DNA of 22,678 nucleotides, from the NCBI GenBank assembly GCA_030669775.1, contig DAOVCZ010000007.1:1-22678 (forward strand), given 5' to 3'. The notes under the pieces were generated by a model. It was not told the origin of the DNA. It was given only the letters and a program-made list of their open reading frames with translations, and did not search any database. This DNA comes from Chloroflexota bacterium. Its GTDB lineage: Bacteria > Chloroflexota > Anaerolineae > Anaerolineales > UBA4823. Shown here in pieces: positions 6,565-14,214 of the stretch (positions within the stretch are counted from its first letter, which is position 1; each line of letters begins with the position of its first letter). The translations under genes were made by a program, and so were the position numbers.

Positions 6565-6956
6565 TCAACCAACTCATCGCTGGCCTCAACCAATCCATAA
6601 GCGCCGGCTTTTAGTACTTTGAGCGATAATAATGCACATTTCAACCGCACCGGTCCGAGTTCAATACCCAACAAATCTAGAACATCATCCTTTGAAAGGG
6701 CTTTTACTTCTTCGATAGATTTCCCCTGAACATATTCAAGCAGTAAATCAGCAGAGGCCAGGGAGATGGCACATCCCCGACCAGAAAATCTTGCATCGAC
6801 AATCTTCTTCTCACCGTTTATGCGGACATCGATCCGCAGTTCATCTCCACATAAAGGATTCGAGTCTTCAAAAGTGATATCGTGCGGGTCGAGTTCTCCT
6901 CGAAAGTGAGGATTCTGGTAGCGATCAATGATTATTTCACGATAGAAATCATCCAT
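6561..6956 (-). CDS. sufU: SufU, Zn-dependent sulfurtransferase/Fe-S scaffold-like protein
   Basis: 131 residues of the IscU/NifU-N family. The metal ligands of SufU are visible: C36 and D38 in NPLCGD, C62 in GCAIS and C107 in RLKCA. SufU accepts persulfide sulfur from SufS in Gram-positive-type SUF systems, with a Zn ion that swaps ligands with SufS. It lies 25 bp after sufS and overlaps the Rieske gene by four bases, so translation of the two is coupled. The insert between the second and third Cys fits SufU better than IscU, and no HscA/HscB-binding LPPVK motif is present. Confidence 0.92.
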   Translation of the reverse strand: MDDFYREIIIDRYQNPHFRGELDPHDITFEDSNPLCGDELRIDVRINGEKKIVDARFSGRGCAISLASADLLLEYVQGKSIEEVKALSKDDVLDLLGIELGPVRLKCALLSLKVLKAGAYGLVEASDELVE

Positions 6957-6981
6957 ATGTTTAATTCTCTTTATAAATACT

Positions 6982-8232
6982 TTACAATCTGAAGATTCTC
7001 TTTACCATGTAAATGGAATCAACCAATTTATCAAGATCCTCAATCGAGTTGTACAAATAATAGCTTGCCCGTGTAGAGGCAGGTATATTGAATTTATCAT
7101 GCAGCGGCATAGCGCAATGATGCCCTGCGCGCACTGCGATTCCATCTCCATCGAGGATTTGTGCGACATCATGTGCATGGACACCATCTAAATTGAATGC
7201 AGTTACCCCGCCTCGATCTTTCGCCTCTGGTCCATAGACCGTAACACCTGGGATTTCAGTCAAGCGTTCAAGCGCGTAATCCACCAAAACCTGCTCTTGG
7301 GCAGCTATCGCATCTAACCCAATTTGCTGCAGATAATCAACCGCAGCACCTAAACCAATCGCTTCAGCAATAGCAGGTGTTCCTGCTTCAAATTTATACG
7401 GGATTGAACTTGGGATATACGATCGAAGTTGCACTCGCTTGATCATATCCCCTCCACCAAGGAATGGAGGCATCTCTTCTAATAAATCTTTTCTTCCGTA
7501 GAGGACTCCCACACCCGTTGGACCGCACATTTTATGTCCTGAGAAAACCAAGAAATCAGCATCTAAAGTTTGGACATCAACCGGAAAATGGGGTACAGAT
7601 TGGGCGCCATCAATTAAGACGATTGCTCCCGAATCATGAGCCATTTGAGTAATTTCCATTGCTGGGTTGATTGTCCCCAAAACATTGGACATTTGCGTGA
7701 AAGCTACCAGCCTGGGATTCAGATCCAATAAACTTCGGTATACATCTAAATCAAGGTAGCCTTGCGGATCTACCGATATGAATTCTAGCTGCAGATTTTT
7801 CTCCGCGGCTAATATCTGCCAGGGAACCAGGTTTGAATGGTGCTCCATTTCAGTTAAGATGATGACATCCCCAGGATTAAGATTTGCACGTCCCCAAGTT
7901 CGAGAGACGAGGTTGATCGATTCGGTTGTGTTGCGAGTGAAGATTATCTGTCGAGCAGTTGGCGCATTGATAAATTTTGCAACTGTTATTCGCGCCTCTT
8001 CGTAGAGAGCTGTGGCCTCCTCAGCCAACACGTGAATTCCACGATGGATATTTGCATTCGTCCGGCGATAATATTCATCCATACTCGTGATTACCTGAAC
8101 TGGTTTCTGCGTTGTGGCAGTGGAATCCAGATAAACCAATTTAACGCCAGGTCTTACCTCCCGCGCCAAAATCGGGAAATCTGTTTTGATTCTTTCTATA
8201 TCGAGAACGTCGGTCGGCTTGAGCGATTCCAT
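6982..8232 (-). CDS. sufS: SufS cysteine desulfurase (class II, PLP-dependent)
   Basis: 416 residues, usual family length. K234 in FSGHK is the PLP Schiff-base lysine, H131-H132 in EMEHHSN stacks on the cofactor, and C373 in RAGHHC is the catalytic cysteine that carries the persulfide, followed by the class II style loop. The enzyme converts cysteine to alanine and passes sulfur to SufU, encoded next. The ATG starts three bases after the stop of the 97-residue gene, so it is probably co-translated with it. Confidence 0.95.
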   Translation of the reverse strand: MESLKPTDVLDIERIKTDFPILAREVRPGVKLVYLDSTATTQKPVQVITSMDEYYRRTNANIHRGIHVLAEEATALYEEARITVAKFINAPTARQIIFTRNTTESINLVSRTWGRANLNPGDVIILTEMEHHSNLVPWQILAAEKNLQLEFISVDPQGYLDLDVYRSLLDLNPRLVAFTQMSNVLGTINPAMEITQMAHDSGAIVLIDGAQSVPHFPVDVQTLDADFLVFSGHKMCGPTGVGVLYGRKDLLEEMPPFLGGGDMIKRVQLRSYIPSSIPYKFEAGTPAIAEAIGLGAAVDYLQQIGLDAIAAQEQVLVDYALERLTEIPGVTVYGPEAKDRGGVTAFNLDGVHAHDVAQILDGDGIAVRAGHHCAMPLHDKFNIPASTRASYYLYNSIEDLDKLVDSIYMVKRIFRL

Positions 8233-8235
8233 CAG

Positions 8236-8529
8236 CTATTTTGACCTGGAGTGTGACTTTTTCTTCTTTCTCTGCAGCAGGCGCACTTTGCTTGAGATTT
8301 TCGGGCACCACAAAACATGATCAGGCACCATCCATCCGTCCGTCAAATAGACATTTTCTTCGAACTGGACCGCGATCAATTTCGGATCAACCTGGACAAC
8401 GGTCCCGGTTAGCCAATCTCGAGTACGGTTTCCTTCCTTATCTTCGTGGTCGCAAAATACTTCGACCTGATCCCCGACATGATAGGTCTCCTTCTGATTT
8501 GGAGCACTTGTGAAATATATATCCGACAA
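8236..8529 (-). CDS. 97-residue SH3/KOW-like protein with basic tail inside the SUF operon, function unknown
   Basis: It starts at TTG with a strong AGGAGG six bases upstream; there is no usable in-frame ATG. The N-terminal 75 residues look like a small beta barrel (VGDQVEVFCDHED, then TGTVVQVDPKLIAVQF, then GWMVPDHVLWC), reminiscent of KOW, Tudor or SH3-like folds that bind RNA or protein. The C-terminus is strongly basic (KVRLLQRKKKKSHSRSK). It sits between sufD (153-bp gap) and sufS (3-bp gap), so it is co-expressed with cluster assembly. I do not recognise a SUF component of this kind. A nucleic-acid-binding or assembly-factor role would be a guess. Confidence 0.75.
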   Translation of the reverse strand: MSDIYFTSAPNQKETYHVGDQVEVFCDHEDKEGNRTRDWLTGTVVQVDPKLIAVQFEENVYLTDGWMVPDHVLWCPKISSKVRLLQRKKKKSHSRSK

Positions 8530-8682
8530 ATCTGCCTCCTAGATAACTCCTCTGCTCTATTAAGAGAATTGCAATTTCCTGTCCATCGATTAAATTGTCT
8601 CTTCCTGTTTAACTATCCACGCCAATTGCATTAATGTTTCACAATCCTGGTATTGAAGTACTTCCCGGCGGTGATACCTGGT

Positions 8683-10026
8683 TCAACCCATCTTCCGTGT
8701 GATCACCTGGTCTAAGCGGTCCCTCACCCCATCAAACGGGATACGCTGCATAATAGGATTAAAAAATCCTTGAACAATCAATCTTCCTGCATCTGGTTGT
8801 TTTATTCCCCGACTGCGCAAGTAGAACATTTCATCAGGATCAATCTTTCCCACAGTCGCGCCGTGGGAACAGCGGACATCATCTGCCAAGATCTCCAATC
8901 CCGGTATTGAATCTGCTCGCGCTTGTCTGCTCAATATAAGGTTCCGGTTAGCCTGGTAACCATCAGTTTTCTGGGCACCAGGAGCCACATAAATCATACC
9001 CTGCCAAACAGAACGACTTTGCTCCTTTAAGGCGCCTTTGAACAATAAGTCGCTCGTCGTGTTGGGTGCGAAATGATTCTGCTGAGTATCATGATCGAGA
9101 TGCTGGTTTCCGTCTGTGAAATAAAAACCCGACATCCTACCGACGGCTCCTTGACCGATTAAATCCAGATCCGAGAAATCTTTTGTCAGTTTACTGCCAA
9201 CGGCAGCAAATACCCAATCGAGATTTGCGTCTCTCCCCACCCTGGCACGTTTGTGAGTGAAATTCCATACGTGATCTCCCCAGGATTGCAGTTCCACAAA
9301 CCGTAAATTTGCTCGAGGATCGACATTAATTTCAATCAAACCGGCATGCATGGTTTGTCCATCTGGTTCATTTGTCGAGGCAGCTTCATGCACATACGTA
9401 AGCTCTGCCCCTTCACCTAGCCAGATCAGAATATGGGAAAAATAAGCCAGGTTAAGCCCTGGTCCCCATAAGATGCTGTGCAGGGGTTGTTCAATCCGAA
9501 CTCCCTTTGGCACATAAACCAACACTCCGGTATCGCCAAAAGCAGCACTCAAGGCAGCAAATTTTCCTTCGTCAGCTTTGATGACTTTACCTATCATTTT
9601 CTTTAATATATCTGGGTGCTGACGTTCAGCAGTGGTCAAATCAGTGAAAATAACACCTTGTTCTACAAGTTCTGAATCAAGATTTGCCTCAGTTCCGCCA
9701 GGCGTGAGAATAATCTGACCCGCGTGCTGATTGCCAACCAATGGCTTAAGCAGCTCGTTTGGGACATCCGGTAATTTTTTCCGATTGCCATTCACCGGTA
9801 GGTGGAATTCACCGGCCCTTAATTTGCGAATATCTGTTCGCCGCCAGGGCTCATCATTGGTTGTCGGCATGGCCAATCTTTGATAAGTCTTCCACGCATC
9901 TTCTCGATATTTCCTCATGTAGTCAGATGCACCAACATGTTTGGGAATCATGTCCTCATTGAACATGAATTCTTGAGATTCTCTACCTGTAATCTTGCGG
10001 GTTTTGGTAACAACTGTGCGTGCCAT
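8683..10026 (-). CDS. sufD: SufD, Fe-S cluster assembly scaffold subunit
   Basis: 447 residues of the SufB/SufD beta-helix family. The conserved C386 and H388 in RCSHGATVG match the SufD Cys/His pair that takes part in cluster assembly at the SufB-SufD interface, followed by the family signature of Tyr-Leu-x-Ser-Arg-Gly (about 403-408). SufD partners SufB and SufC in the SufBC2D scaffold. The ATG is 24 bp after sufB. It is followed by a 153-bp non-coding gap before the next gene; I see no clear hairpin or promoter there. Confidence 0.93.
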   Translation of the reverse strand: MARTVVTKTRKITGRESQEFMFNEDMIPKHVGASDYMRKYREDAWKTYQRLAMPTTNDEPWRRTDIRKLRAGEFHLPVNGNRKKLPDVPNELLKPLVGNQHAGQIILTPGGTEANLDSELVEQGVIFTDLTTAERQHPDILKKMIGKVIKADEGKFAALSAAFGDTGVLVYVPKGVRIEQPLHSILWGPGLNLAYFSHILIWLGEGAELTYVHEAASTNEPDGQTMHAGLIEINVDPRANLRFVELQSWGDHVWNFTHKRARVGRDANLDWVFAAVGSKLTKDFSDLDLIGQGAVGRMSGFYFTDGNQHLDHDTQQNHFAPNTTSDLLFKGALKEQSRSVWQGMIYVAPGAQKTDGYQANRNLILSRQARADSIPGLEILADDVRCSHGATVGKIDPDEMFYLRSRGIKQPDAGRLIVQGFFNPIMQRIPFDGVRDRLDQVITRKMG

Positions 10027-10050
10027 ATTAATCGTTTTCCCTTAACCTGA

Positions 10051-11457
10051 TCAACCTATCGATCCTTCCATTTGCAACTGGATCAAGCGGTTCATCTCAA
10101 CTGCATACTCCATCGGAAGCTCCTTCACCAATGGCTCGATAAATCCAGATACAACCATCGAGGTCGCCTCTTCTTCACTCAAACCCCGGCTCATCAGGTA
10201 AAAAAGCTGCTCCTCACCAACCTTCGATACTGAGGCTTCATGCCCGATGGTCACATCATCTTCTTCGATTTCAATATAAGGATAAGTGTCGGAGCGTGAC
10301 TCTTCGTCCAGGAGCAGCGCGTCGCAAACAACATTTGACTTTACATTCCCCGCATCTTTGTAGACTTTGAGCAAGCCTCGGTAGGAAGCGCGACCCTTGC
10401 CCTTACTGATTGATTTTGAGGTGATTTTGCTGCTCGTATTCGGTGCGAAGTGCAAAATCTTCCCACCAGTATCCTGGTGCTGGCCTGTGCCAGCAAAAGC
10501 CATCGAGAGGATCTCTCCATGGGCGTTATCCCCTAACAAATAGCATGATGGGTACTTCATGGTTAGTTTCGAACCCAAATTTGCATCCACCCATTCCATG
10601 GTCGCATTCTCGTGGACTAAAGCCCTCTGTGTCACCAGGTTATACATGTTTGTGGACCAGTTTTGGATGGTTGTATAACGCATCCTGCCACCTTTCTTGA
10701 CCACAATCTCGATCACACCGCTGTGGAATGAATCTGTGGAGTAAATCGGTGCAGTACAACCTTCAACGTAATGCGCCTGGGCGCCTTCGTCAATAATGAT
10801 CAGTGTTCGCTCAAATTGACCCAGTTCTGCTGTATTAATTCGGAAGTAAGCCTGCATAGGTAGATCGACTTTTATGCCGGGGGGGATGTAAACAAAAGAG
10901 CCACCCGACCAAACTGCGCTGTTCAAAGCTGCAAATTTGTTATCTTCGATGGGTATGATCTTTCCGAAATACTCCTTAAATAATTCAGGATACTCCTTTA
11001 GACCATTTTCAATACTGATGAATATCACTCCCTGACTGGCCAGGTGCTCCTTAATATTATGGTAGACCATCTCTGATTCATACTGGGCACCGACTCCTGA
11101 CAAAAACTTCTGCTCTGCTTCTGGTATCCCCAAACGATCAAAAGTCTCTTTAATCGTATCCGGCACATCATCCCACGATTGACCTTCTTTATCCGTAGGT
11201 TTTGCGTAGAAGTATATTTCATCCAAATCCAATTGGCTCAAATCTCCCCCCCATGTTGGCATCGCACGTTTATTGAAATGTTCCAATCCTTTCAGTCGAA
11301 AGTCGAGCATCCACTCTGGCTCCCCCTTCATAAAGGAAATTTGTTCAACAATCTCACGGTCAAGCCCCTTCCTCGCTTTGAAAACAAGGTTCTCAGGATC
11401 ACGAAATCCCCATTTGTAATCACCGACACCCTTTAGGATCTGCGTATCTGAACTCAT
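10051..11457 (-). CDS. sufB: SufB, Fe-S cluster assembly scaffold subunit
   Basis: 468 residues with the near-invariant SufB core: VEGCTAP with C234 (equivalent to the sulfur-accepting Cys254 of E. coli SufB), C378 in NVVCDALL (equivalent to Cys405) and the IGHEASVSK segment. It is the main scaffold on which the nascent cluster forms, using sulfur from SufS/SufU and ATP hydrolysis by SufC. The start is supported by GGAGG a few bases before ATG. It follows sufC by 44 bp and precedes sufD by 24 bp. Confidence 0.96.
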   Translation of the reverse strand: MSSDTQILKGVGDYKWGFRDPENLVFKARKGLDREIVEQISFMKGEPEWMLDFRLKGLEHFNKRAMPTWGGDLSQLDLDEIYFYAKPTDKEGQSWDDVPDTIKETFDRLGIPEAEQKFLSGVGAQYESEMVYHNIKEHLASQGVIFISIENGLKEYPELFKEYFGKIIPIEDNKFAALNSAVWSGGSFVYIPPGIKVDLPMQAYFRINTAELGQFERTLIIIDEGAQAHYVEGCTAPIYSTDSFHSGVIEIVVKKGGRMRYTTIQNWSTNMYNLVTQRALVHENATMEWVDANLGSKLTMKYPSCYLLGDNAHGEILSMAFAGTGQHQDTGGKILHFAPNTSSKITSKSISKGKGRASYRGLLKVYKDAGNVKSNVVCDALLLDEESRSDTYPYIEIEEDDVTIGHEASVSKVGEEQLFYLMSRGLSEEEATSMVVSGFIEPLVKELPMEYAVEMNRLIQLQMEGSIG

Positions 11458-11501
11458 AAACTACCTCCAAGGTAATTCCGTGTAATCTGACCAATAAATT
11501 C

Positions 11502-12275
11502 CTAAGCTGACACAGGATTGTTCTTCTTACGCAGCCAATCGTATCCCTGTTCCTCAAGTGTAAGGGCTAGTTCTGGTCCACCAGATACTACGATCCTCCC
11601 ATCAAGCATAATATGGACATAATCCGGTTTAATATAGTTTAGGATCCGTTGATAATGGGTGATGACCAACACACCCAAATCTTCACCACGCAATGCGTTG
11701 ACCCCATCAGAGACAATCCGTAAGGCATCAATATCGAGTCCGGAATCTGTTTCATCCAAGATCGCGATCTCCGGTTGCAAAGCTGCCATCTGCAAAATCT
11801 CAGCTCTTTTCTTCTCTCCGCCTGAAAATCCTTCGTTCAGATACCTTCCGGCGAATGCGTGGTCCATCTTTAGCAAATCCATCTTATCCTTCAGCATGGT
11901 GCGGAATTCCGGGATTGGAATACCCTTATCCTCTGGATTATCTGCTTTCCGCCTGGCATTGACTGCGGTCCGCAAAAAATTCGCTACACTGACACCAGGG
12001 ATAGCAATCGGATATTGAAACGCTAAGAACAAACCCATTCTAGATCGTTCATCGGGTTCGAGATCCAATAAATTTACACCCCTAAAAATAACTTTGCCCT
12101 TAATCACTTCATACTTTGGGTGTCCCATGAGGACATATGCCAAGGTAGATTTACCTGTCCCATTAGGTCCCATCAAGGCATGCACCTCGCCTTGATTGAC
12201 CGTCAGGTCTACACCCTTCAGGATCTCATTTCCATCGATTCCTGCGTGCAGGTTGCTGATAACAATTTCTGACAT
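11502..12275 (-). CDS. sufC: SufC, ATPase of the SUF scaffold complex
   Basis: 257 residues, an ABC-type ATPase without membrane partner: Walker A GPNGTGKS (36-43), Q-loop at about 87, signature FSGGE (150-154) followed by KKRAEI typical of SufC, and Walker B AILDE (171-175). SufC dimerises within SufBC2D and drives the structural change needed for cluster assembly. It is the first gene of the operon, with its promoter and the shared operator about 95-150 bp upstream. Confidence 0.95.
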   Translation of the reverse strand: MSEIVISNLHAGIDGNEILKGVDLTVNQGEVHALMGPNGTGKSTLAYVLMGHPKYEVIKGKVIFRGVNLLDLEPDERSRMGLFLAFQYPIAIPGVSVANFLRTAVNARRKADNPEDKGIPIPEFRTMLKDKMDLLKMDHAFAGRYLNEGFSGGEKKRAEILQMAALQPEIAILDETDSGLDIDALRIVSDGVNALRGEDLGVLVITHYQRILNYIKPDYVHIMLDGRIVVSGGPELALTLEEQGYDWLRKKNNPVSA

Positions 12276-12367
12276 TTATCGATCACTCCAGCAGTAAAAA
12301 TTTTTGGACTGATTAATCTCAATGGCTGATCCAATCCAAGCCTCATTGAAAAATTAGCCAACGTGGA

Positions 12368-12396
12368 ATTATAGCAGTTGAGGCGATTTATGTCAA
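12368..12396 (-). promoter_or_regulatory. Consensus sigma-A promoter of the SUF operon (sufC side)
   Basis: On the minus strand TTGACA (12396-12391), exactly 17 bp, then TATAAT (12373-12368): a full match to the housekeeping consensus. Transcription would start near 12361, giving a leader of about 85 nt before sufC. The -35 box is the left arm of the 36-bp palindrome, so a protein bound there would block the promoter. Confidence 0.85.
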
Positions 12397-12426
12397 TATT
12401 TAGGATAATTATCTTATATATTGACA
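12391..12426. promoter_or_regulatory. 36-bp near-perfect palindrome; probable SufR operator
   Basis: Arms TGTCAATAT (12391-12399) and ATATTGACA (12418-12426) are perfect, and the centre GATAATTATC (12404-12413) is a perfect palindrome on the same axis; 16 of 18 pairs match overall. Each arm holds one of the two divergent -35 boxes. The six outer pairs follow from two divergent TTGACA boxes, but the further symmetry does not. Confidence 0.75.
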
Positions 12427-12449
12427 GAATGATTCAGCCCTGTTATACT
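12421..12449 (+). promoter_or_regulatory. Sigma-A promoter of the SufR-like regulator/DUF59 operon
   Basis: TTGACA (12421-12426), 17 bp, TATACT (12444-12449) with TG one base upstream. Start near 12456. The leader of about 80 nt contains a small hairpin (GCTATT 12507-12512 with AATAGC 12516-12521) just before a weak ribosome site. The -35 box lies in the right arm of the palindrome, which fits autoregulation. Confidence 0.8.
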
Positions 12450-12535
12450 GCGATTTGGCAATATCTGTACGGTTAGTAGTAGTTACTCTCCCTGTTGATA
12501 CAAATCGCTATTGAAAATAGCAAGAGCAAGTACTT

Positions 12536-13198
12536 ATGCTAGACAGTAACGCAAAAAGCACACGCCAAAAGGTTTTACAGACACTTTTAAAGAAACATCG
12601 CTGCTCAATTGTTGAGCTGGCAGATGCGGTTGAAATTAACCCAATATCTGTCCGCCATCACATCGCAAAACTGCAAGCAGACGGTCTCGTTGTTTCGGAT
12701 GAAGAACGACATGGCGTTGGACGTCCTCGACAGGTGTTCTACCTTACAGAATCAGGTTTAGAGGAATTCCCCACCAGATACCTGCGTTTGACGATCAGGC
12801 TATTGGAGCAGCTCAAACAGACTTTACCTCCAAAGATGGTTGATCAATTATTCTCACAAATGGCAGCTGATTTGGTTGAGGAATATGCGCACATGGCCAA
12901 TCAACAGGGAATGACTATTGAACAGCGATTGGAGCTGGTCAACGATCTGCTCAAGGATGAAGGTTTCGATCTCGAGTGGGAGAAGAAAGATAACCAGTAT
13001 TTCATCCGTGAAACCAGCTGCCCCTATCTTCGTGTTGGTCAAAATCATCCGGAAGTATGCATTATTGACCAGACTCTGATATCGACCGTCCTTGACCTCC
13101 CCATCGAAAAAGTAAAATGTATTCTGGATGGGGATAATCAATGCACCTATGTTGTTCCAGACAACACAACCATCATCCCTACGGAGGAATTGCCATGA
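12536..13198 (+). CDS. sufR: SufR-like Fe-S-sensing transcriptional repressor
   Basis: 220 residues. The N-terminal 75 form a winged helix-turn-helix (ArsR/DeoR type: LADAVEINPISVRHHIAKL is the HTH at about 28-46, with a wing at RHGVGRPRQVFYLT). The C-terminal half has the SufR cysteine pattern: C162 (SCPY), C175 (HPEVC) and C203, spaced x12 and x27, plus C195. In cyanobacterial and mycobacterial SufR these cysteines hold a cluster, and the holo-protein represses suf genes and itself. It is divergent from sufC and shares the palindromic operator, which is the SufR arrangement. The next gene overlaps its stop. Family and role are well supported; the cluster type is inferred. Confidence 0.87.
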   Translation: MLDSNAKSTRQKVLQTLLKKHRCSIVELADAVEINPISVRHHIAKLQADGLVVSDEERHGVGRPRQVFYLTESGLEEFPTRYLRLTIRLLEQLKQTLPPKMVDQLFSQMAADLVEEYAHMANQQGMTIEQRLELVNDLLKDEGFDLEWEKKDNQYFIRETSCPYLRVGQNHPEVCIIDQTLISTVLDLPIEKVKCILDGDNQCTYVVPDNTTIIPTEELP

Positions 13199-13536
13199 CA
13201 GAAGAGCACCAGGCTTTGATCTGGCAGGCAGATGTAACCCATCCTAAACTTGCTGAAGAAGCAAAAGAAGCCCTCCGTGAAGTCGTCGATCCCGAGCTCG
13301 GGTTAAACATCATTGAATTGGGGATGATTCGCGATGTGACTATGGACAACGAAAAAGCACATATGGTCATGATCTTGACGACTCCATTCTGTCCATATGG
13401 TCCCGCACTGCTTGAAATGGCTCGTAAAAAAGTCGAGGATAATCTCAACATGACCACGACTATCGAGGTAGGCATGCAAATGTGGGACCCAGCAATGATG
13501 GAGGAAGGCGTAGGAGCTGATTGGGGATTGTTCTGA
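13195..13536 (+). CDS. MIP18/DUF59 family Fe-S assembly factor (SufT-like)
   Basis: 113 residues from ATG 13195, which overlaps the regulator's TGA as ATGA and follows GGAGG; a longer frame opening at 13141 would run inside the regulator gene. It shows the MIP18 signature DPELGLNIIELGMI and TTPFCPYGP with one conserved Cys; members help in Fe-S protein maturation or cluster transfer. The standalone short form resembles PaaD/SufT-like proteins. Being coupled to the Fe-S-sensing regulator rather than to the sufCBD operon, it should still answer to the same operator. Confidence 0.87.
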   Translation: MTEEHQALIWQADVTHPKLAEEAKEALREVVDPELGLNIIELGMIRDVTMDNEKAHMVMILTTPFCPYGPALLEMARKKVEDNLNMTTTIEVGMQMWDPAMMEEGVGADWGLF

Positions 13537-13559
13537 ACTTAATCGAAGATCCATGATTT

Positions 13560-13586
13560 GGGCTGTTGAAAAACAGCCCTTTTTTA
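13560..13586 (+). terminator. Rho-independent terminator after the regulator/DUF59 operon
   Basis: GGGCTGTT (13560-13567), GAAA tetraloop, AACAGCCC (13572-13579), then T-rich tract from 13580. An 8-bp perfect stem with a stable loop and a run of six T makes this a clear intrinsic terminator. Confidence 0.93.
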
Positions 13587-13732
13587 TTTCCTGAAACTTA
13601 TCTTTTTAGATCGCAGCTCAAATGTGTAAGAGAATTCCTTGCCAAAAATAGCAGAGAACATATAAGCATCCCTGCTGAATTAAAAGGGAATAACCTCGAC
13701 ATTTCAGGCTGGCATTAAGTAATCTTCATTAT

Positions 13733-13762
13733 GTAGATAATCCCCTTGTAGATAATCCCCTT
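13733..13762. repeat. Two exact tandem copies of a 15-bp unit
   Basis: GTAGATAATCCCCTT occurs at 13733-13747 and again at 13748-13762. It lies between the terminator and the rpsF promoter region. Each unit contains GATAAT, which could act as a weak -10 element; otherwise it looks like a local duplication. Confidence 0.9.
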
Positions 13763-13789
13763 CTCAAATCAATTAGGTTGTGTTAAAAT
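13761..13789 (+). promoter_or_regulatory. Possible rpsF operon promoter (weak)
   Basis: TAAAAT (13784-13789) with TG two bases upstream, and a poor -35 TTCTCA (13761-13766) at 17 bp. A start near 13796 would cut into the 5' strand of the leader stem at 13791-13798, so the true promoter may lie a little upstream. Confidence 0.4.
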
Positions 13790-13790
13790 G

Positions 13791-13859
13791 GCCCCTGGCC
13801 ACGCGAAGATGCGTGGCTGTCTTTCCGCTCCTGGCATACCCACGGTGTGATCCAGGGGC
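13791..13859 (+). promoter_or_regulatory. Structured rpsF mRNA leader, probable S6:S18 autoregulatory element
   Basis: GCCCCTGG (13791-13798) pairs perfectly with CCAGGGGC (13852-13859). Inside are a hairpin CCACGC/GCGTGG (13799-13804 with 13811-13816, loop GAAGAT) and a smaller one CATAC/GTGTG (13835-13839 with 13845-13849), giving a three-way-junction-like fold with an unpaired CCG at 13825-13827. Many bacteria carry an S6:S18-binding leader with a conserved CCG before rpsF. The match here is by position and shape; I could not score it against a covariance model. Confidence 0.6.
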
Positions 13860-13885
13860 AATCCCGAGGAAAGGAGGCATCCCCC

Positions 13886-14173
13886 ATGCGTTCGTATGAA
13901 CTTATGTTTATCGTCCATCCTGAATTGGACGAATCAGCATTTAACGATGTTGTGGAAAAAGTTAAAGGCTGGATCACAGATTCGGGTGGCCAAGTCGATA
14001 ATGTCGACTTGTGGGGAAAGCGCAAGCTTGCTTACCCCATCCAGAAACAAGCGGAAGGGCAATATGTGCTCTTTAACACGCAGCTGGAACCAACATTCTG
14101 TTCAGATTTAGAGCATAACTTGGGTCTTCAAGAACCTATTATGCGATTTCTCTTGACAGCAGAGGAAGAGTAA
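13886..14173 (+). CDS. rpsF: Small ribosomal subunit protein bS6
   Basis: 95 residues, usual length, starting MRSYELMFIVHP and containing DLWGKRKLAYPI(Q/K), both hallmarks of S6. AAAGGAGG at 13870-13877 fixes the ATG at 13886; a GTG at 13847 in the same frame lies within the leader stem and is not the start. S6 binds S18 on 16S rRNA in the platform of the 30S subunit. First gene of rpsF-ssb-rpsR. Confidence 0.96.
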   Translation: MRSYELMFIVHPELDESAFNDVVEKVKGWITDSGGQVDNVDLWGKRKLAYPIQKQAEGQYVLFNTQLEPTFCSDLEHNLGLQEPIMRFLLTAEEE

Positions 14174-14214
14174 AAGAGTAAGTTTCGTGATCATATGGAT
14201 TTGAGGTTGAAGAG

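Noticed and set aside
8530..8682. Possible extra gene or internal promoter between sufD and the 97-aa gene
   Set aside because: No reading frame with a ribosome site and no convincing -35/-10 pair seen on the minus strand.
13141..13194. Longer N-terminus for the DUF59 protein
   Set aside because: The extra part overlaps the regulator's coding end and lacks a ribosome site; the ATGA-overlap start at 13195 has GGAGG.
13847..13885. GTG start for rpsF at 13847
   Set aside because: It lies inside the leader stem; ATG 13886 has a near-perfect ribosome site and gives the normal S6 N-terminus.
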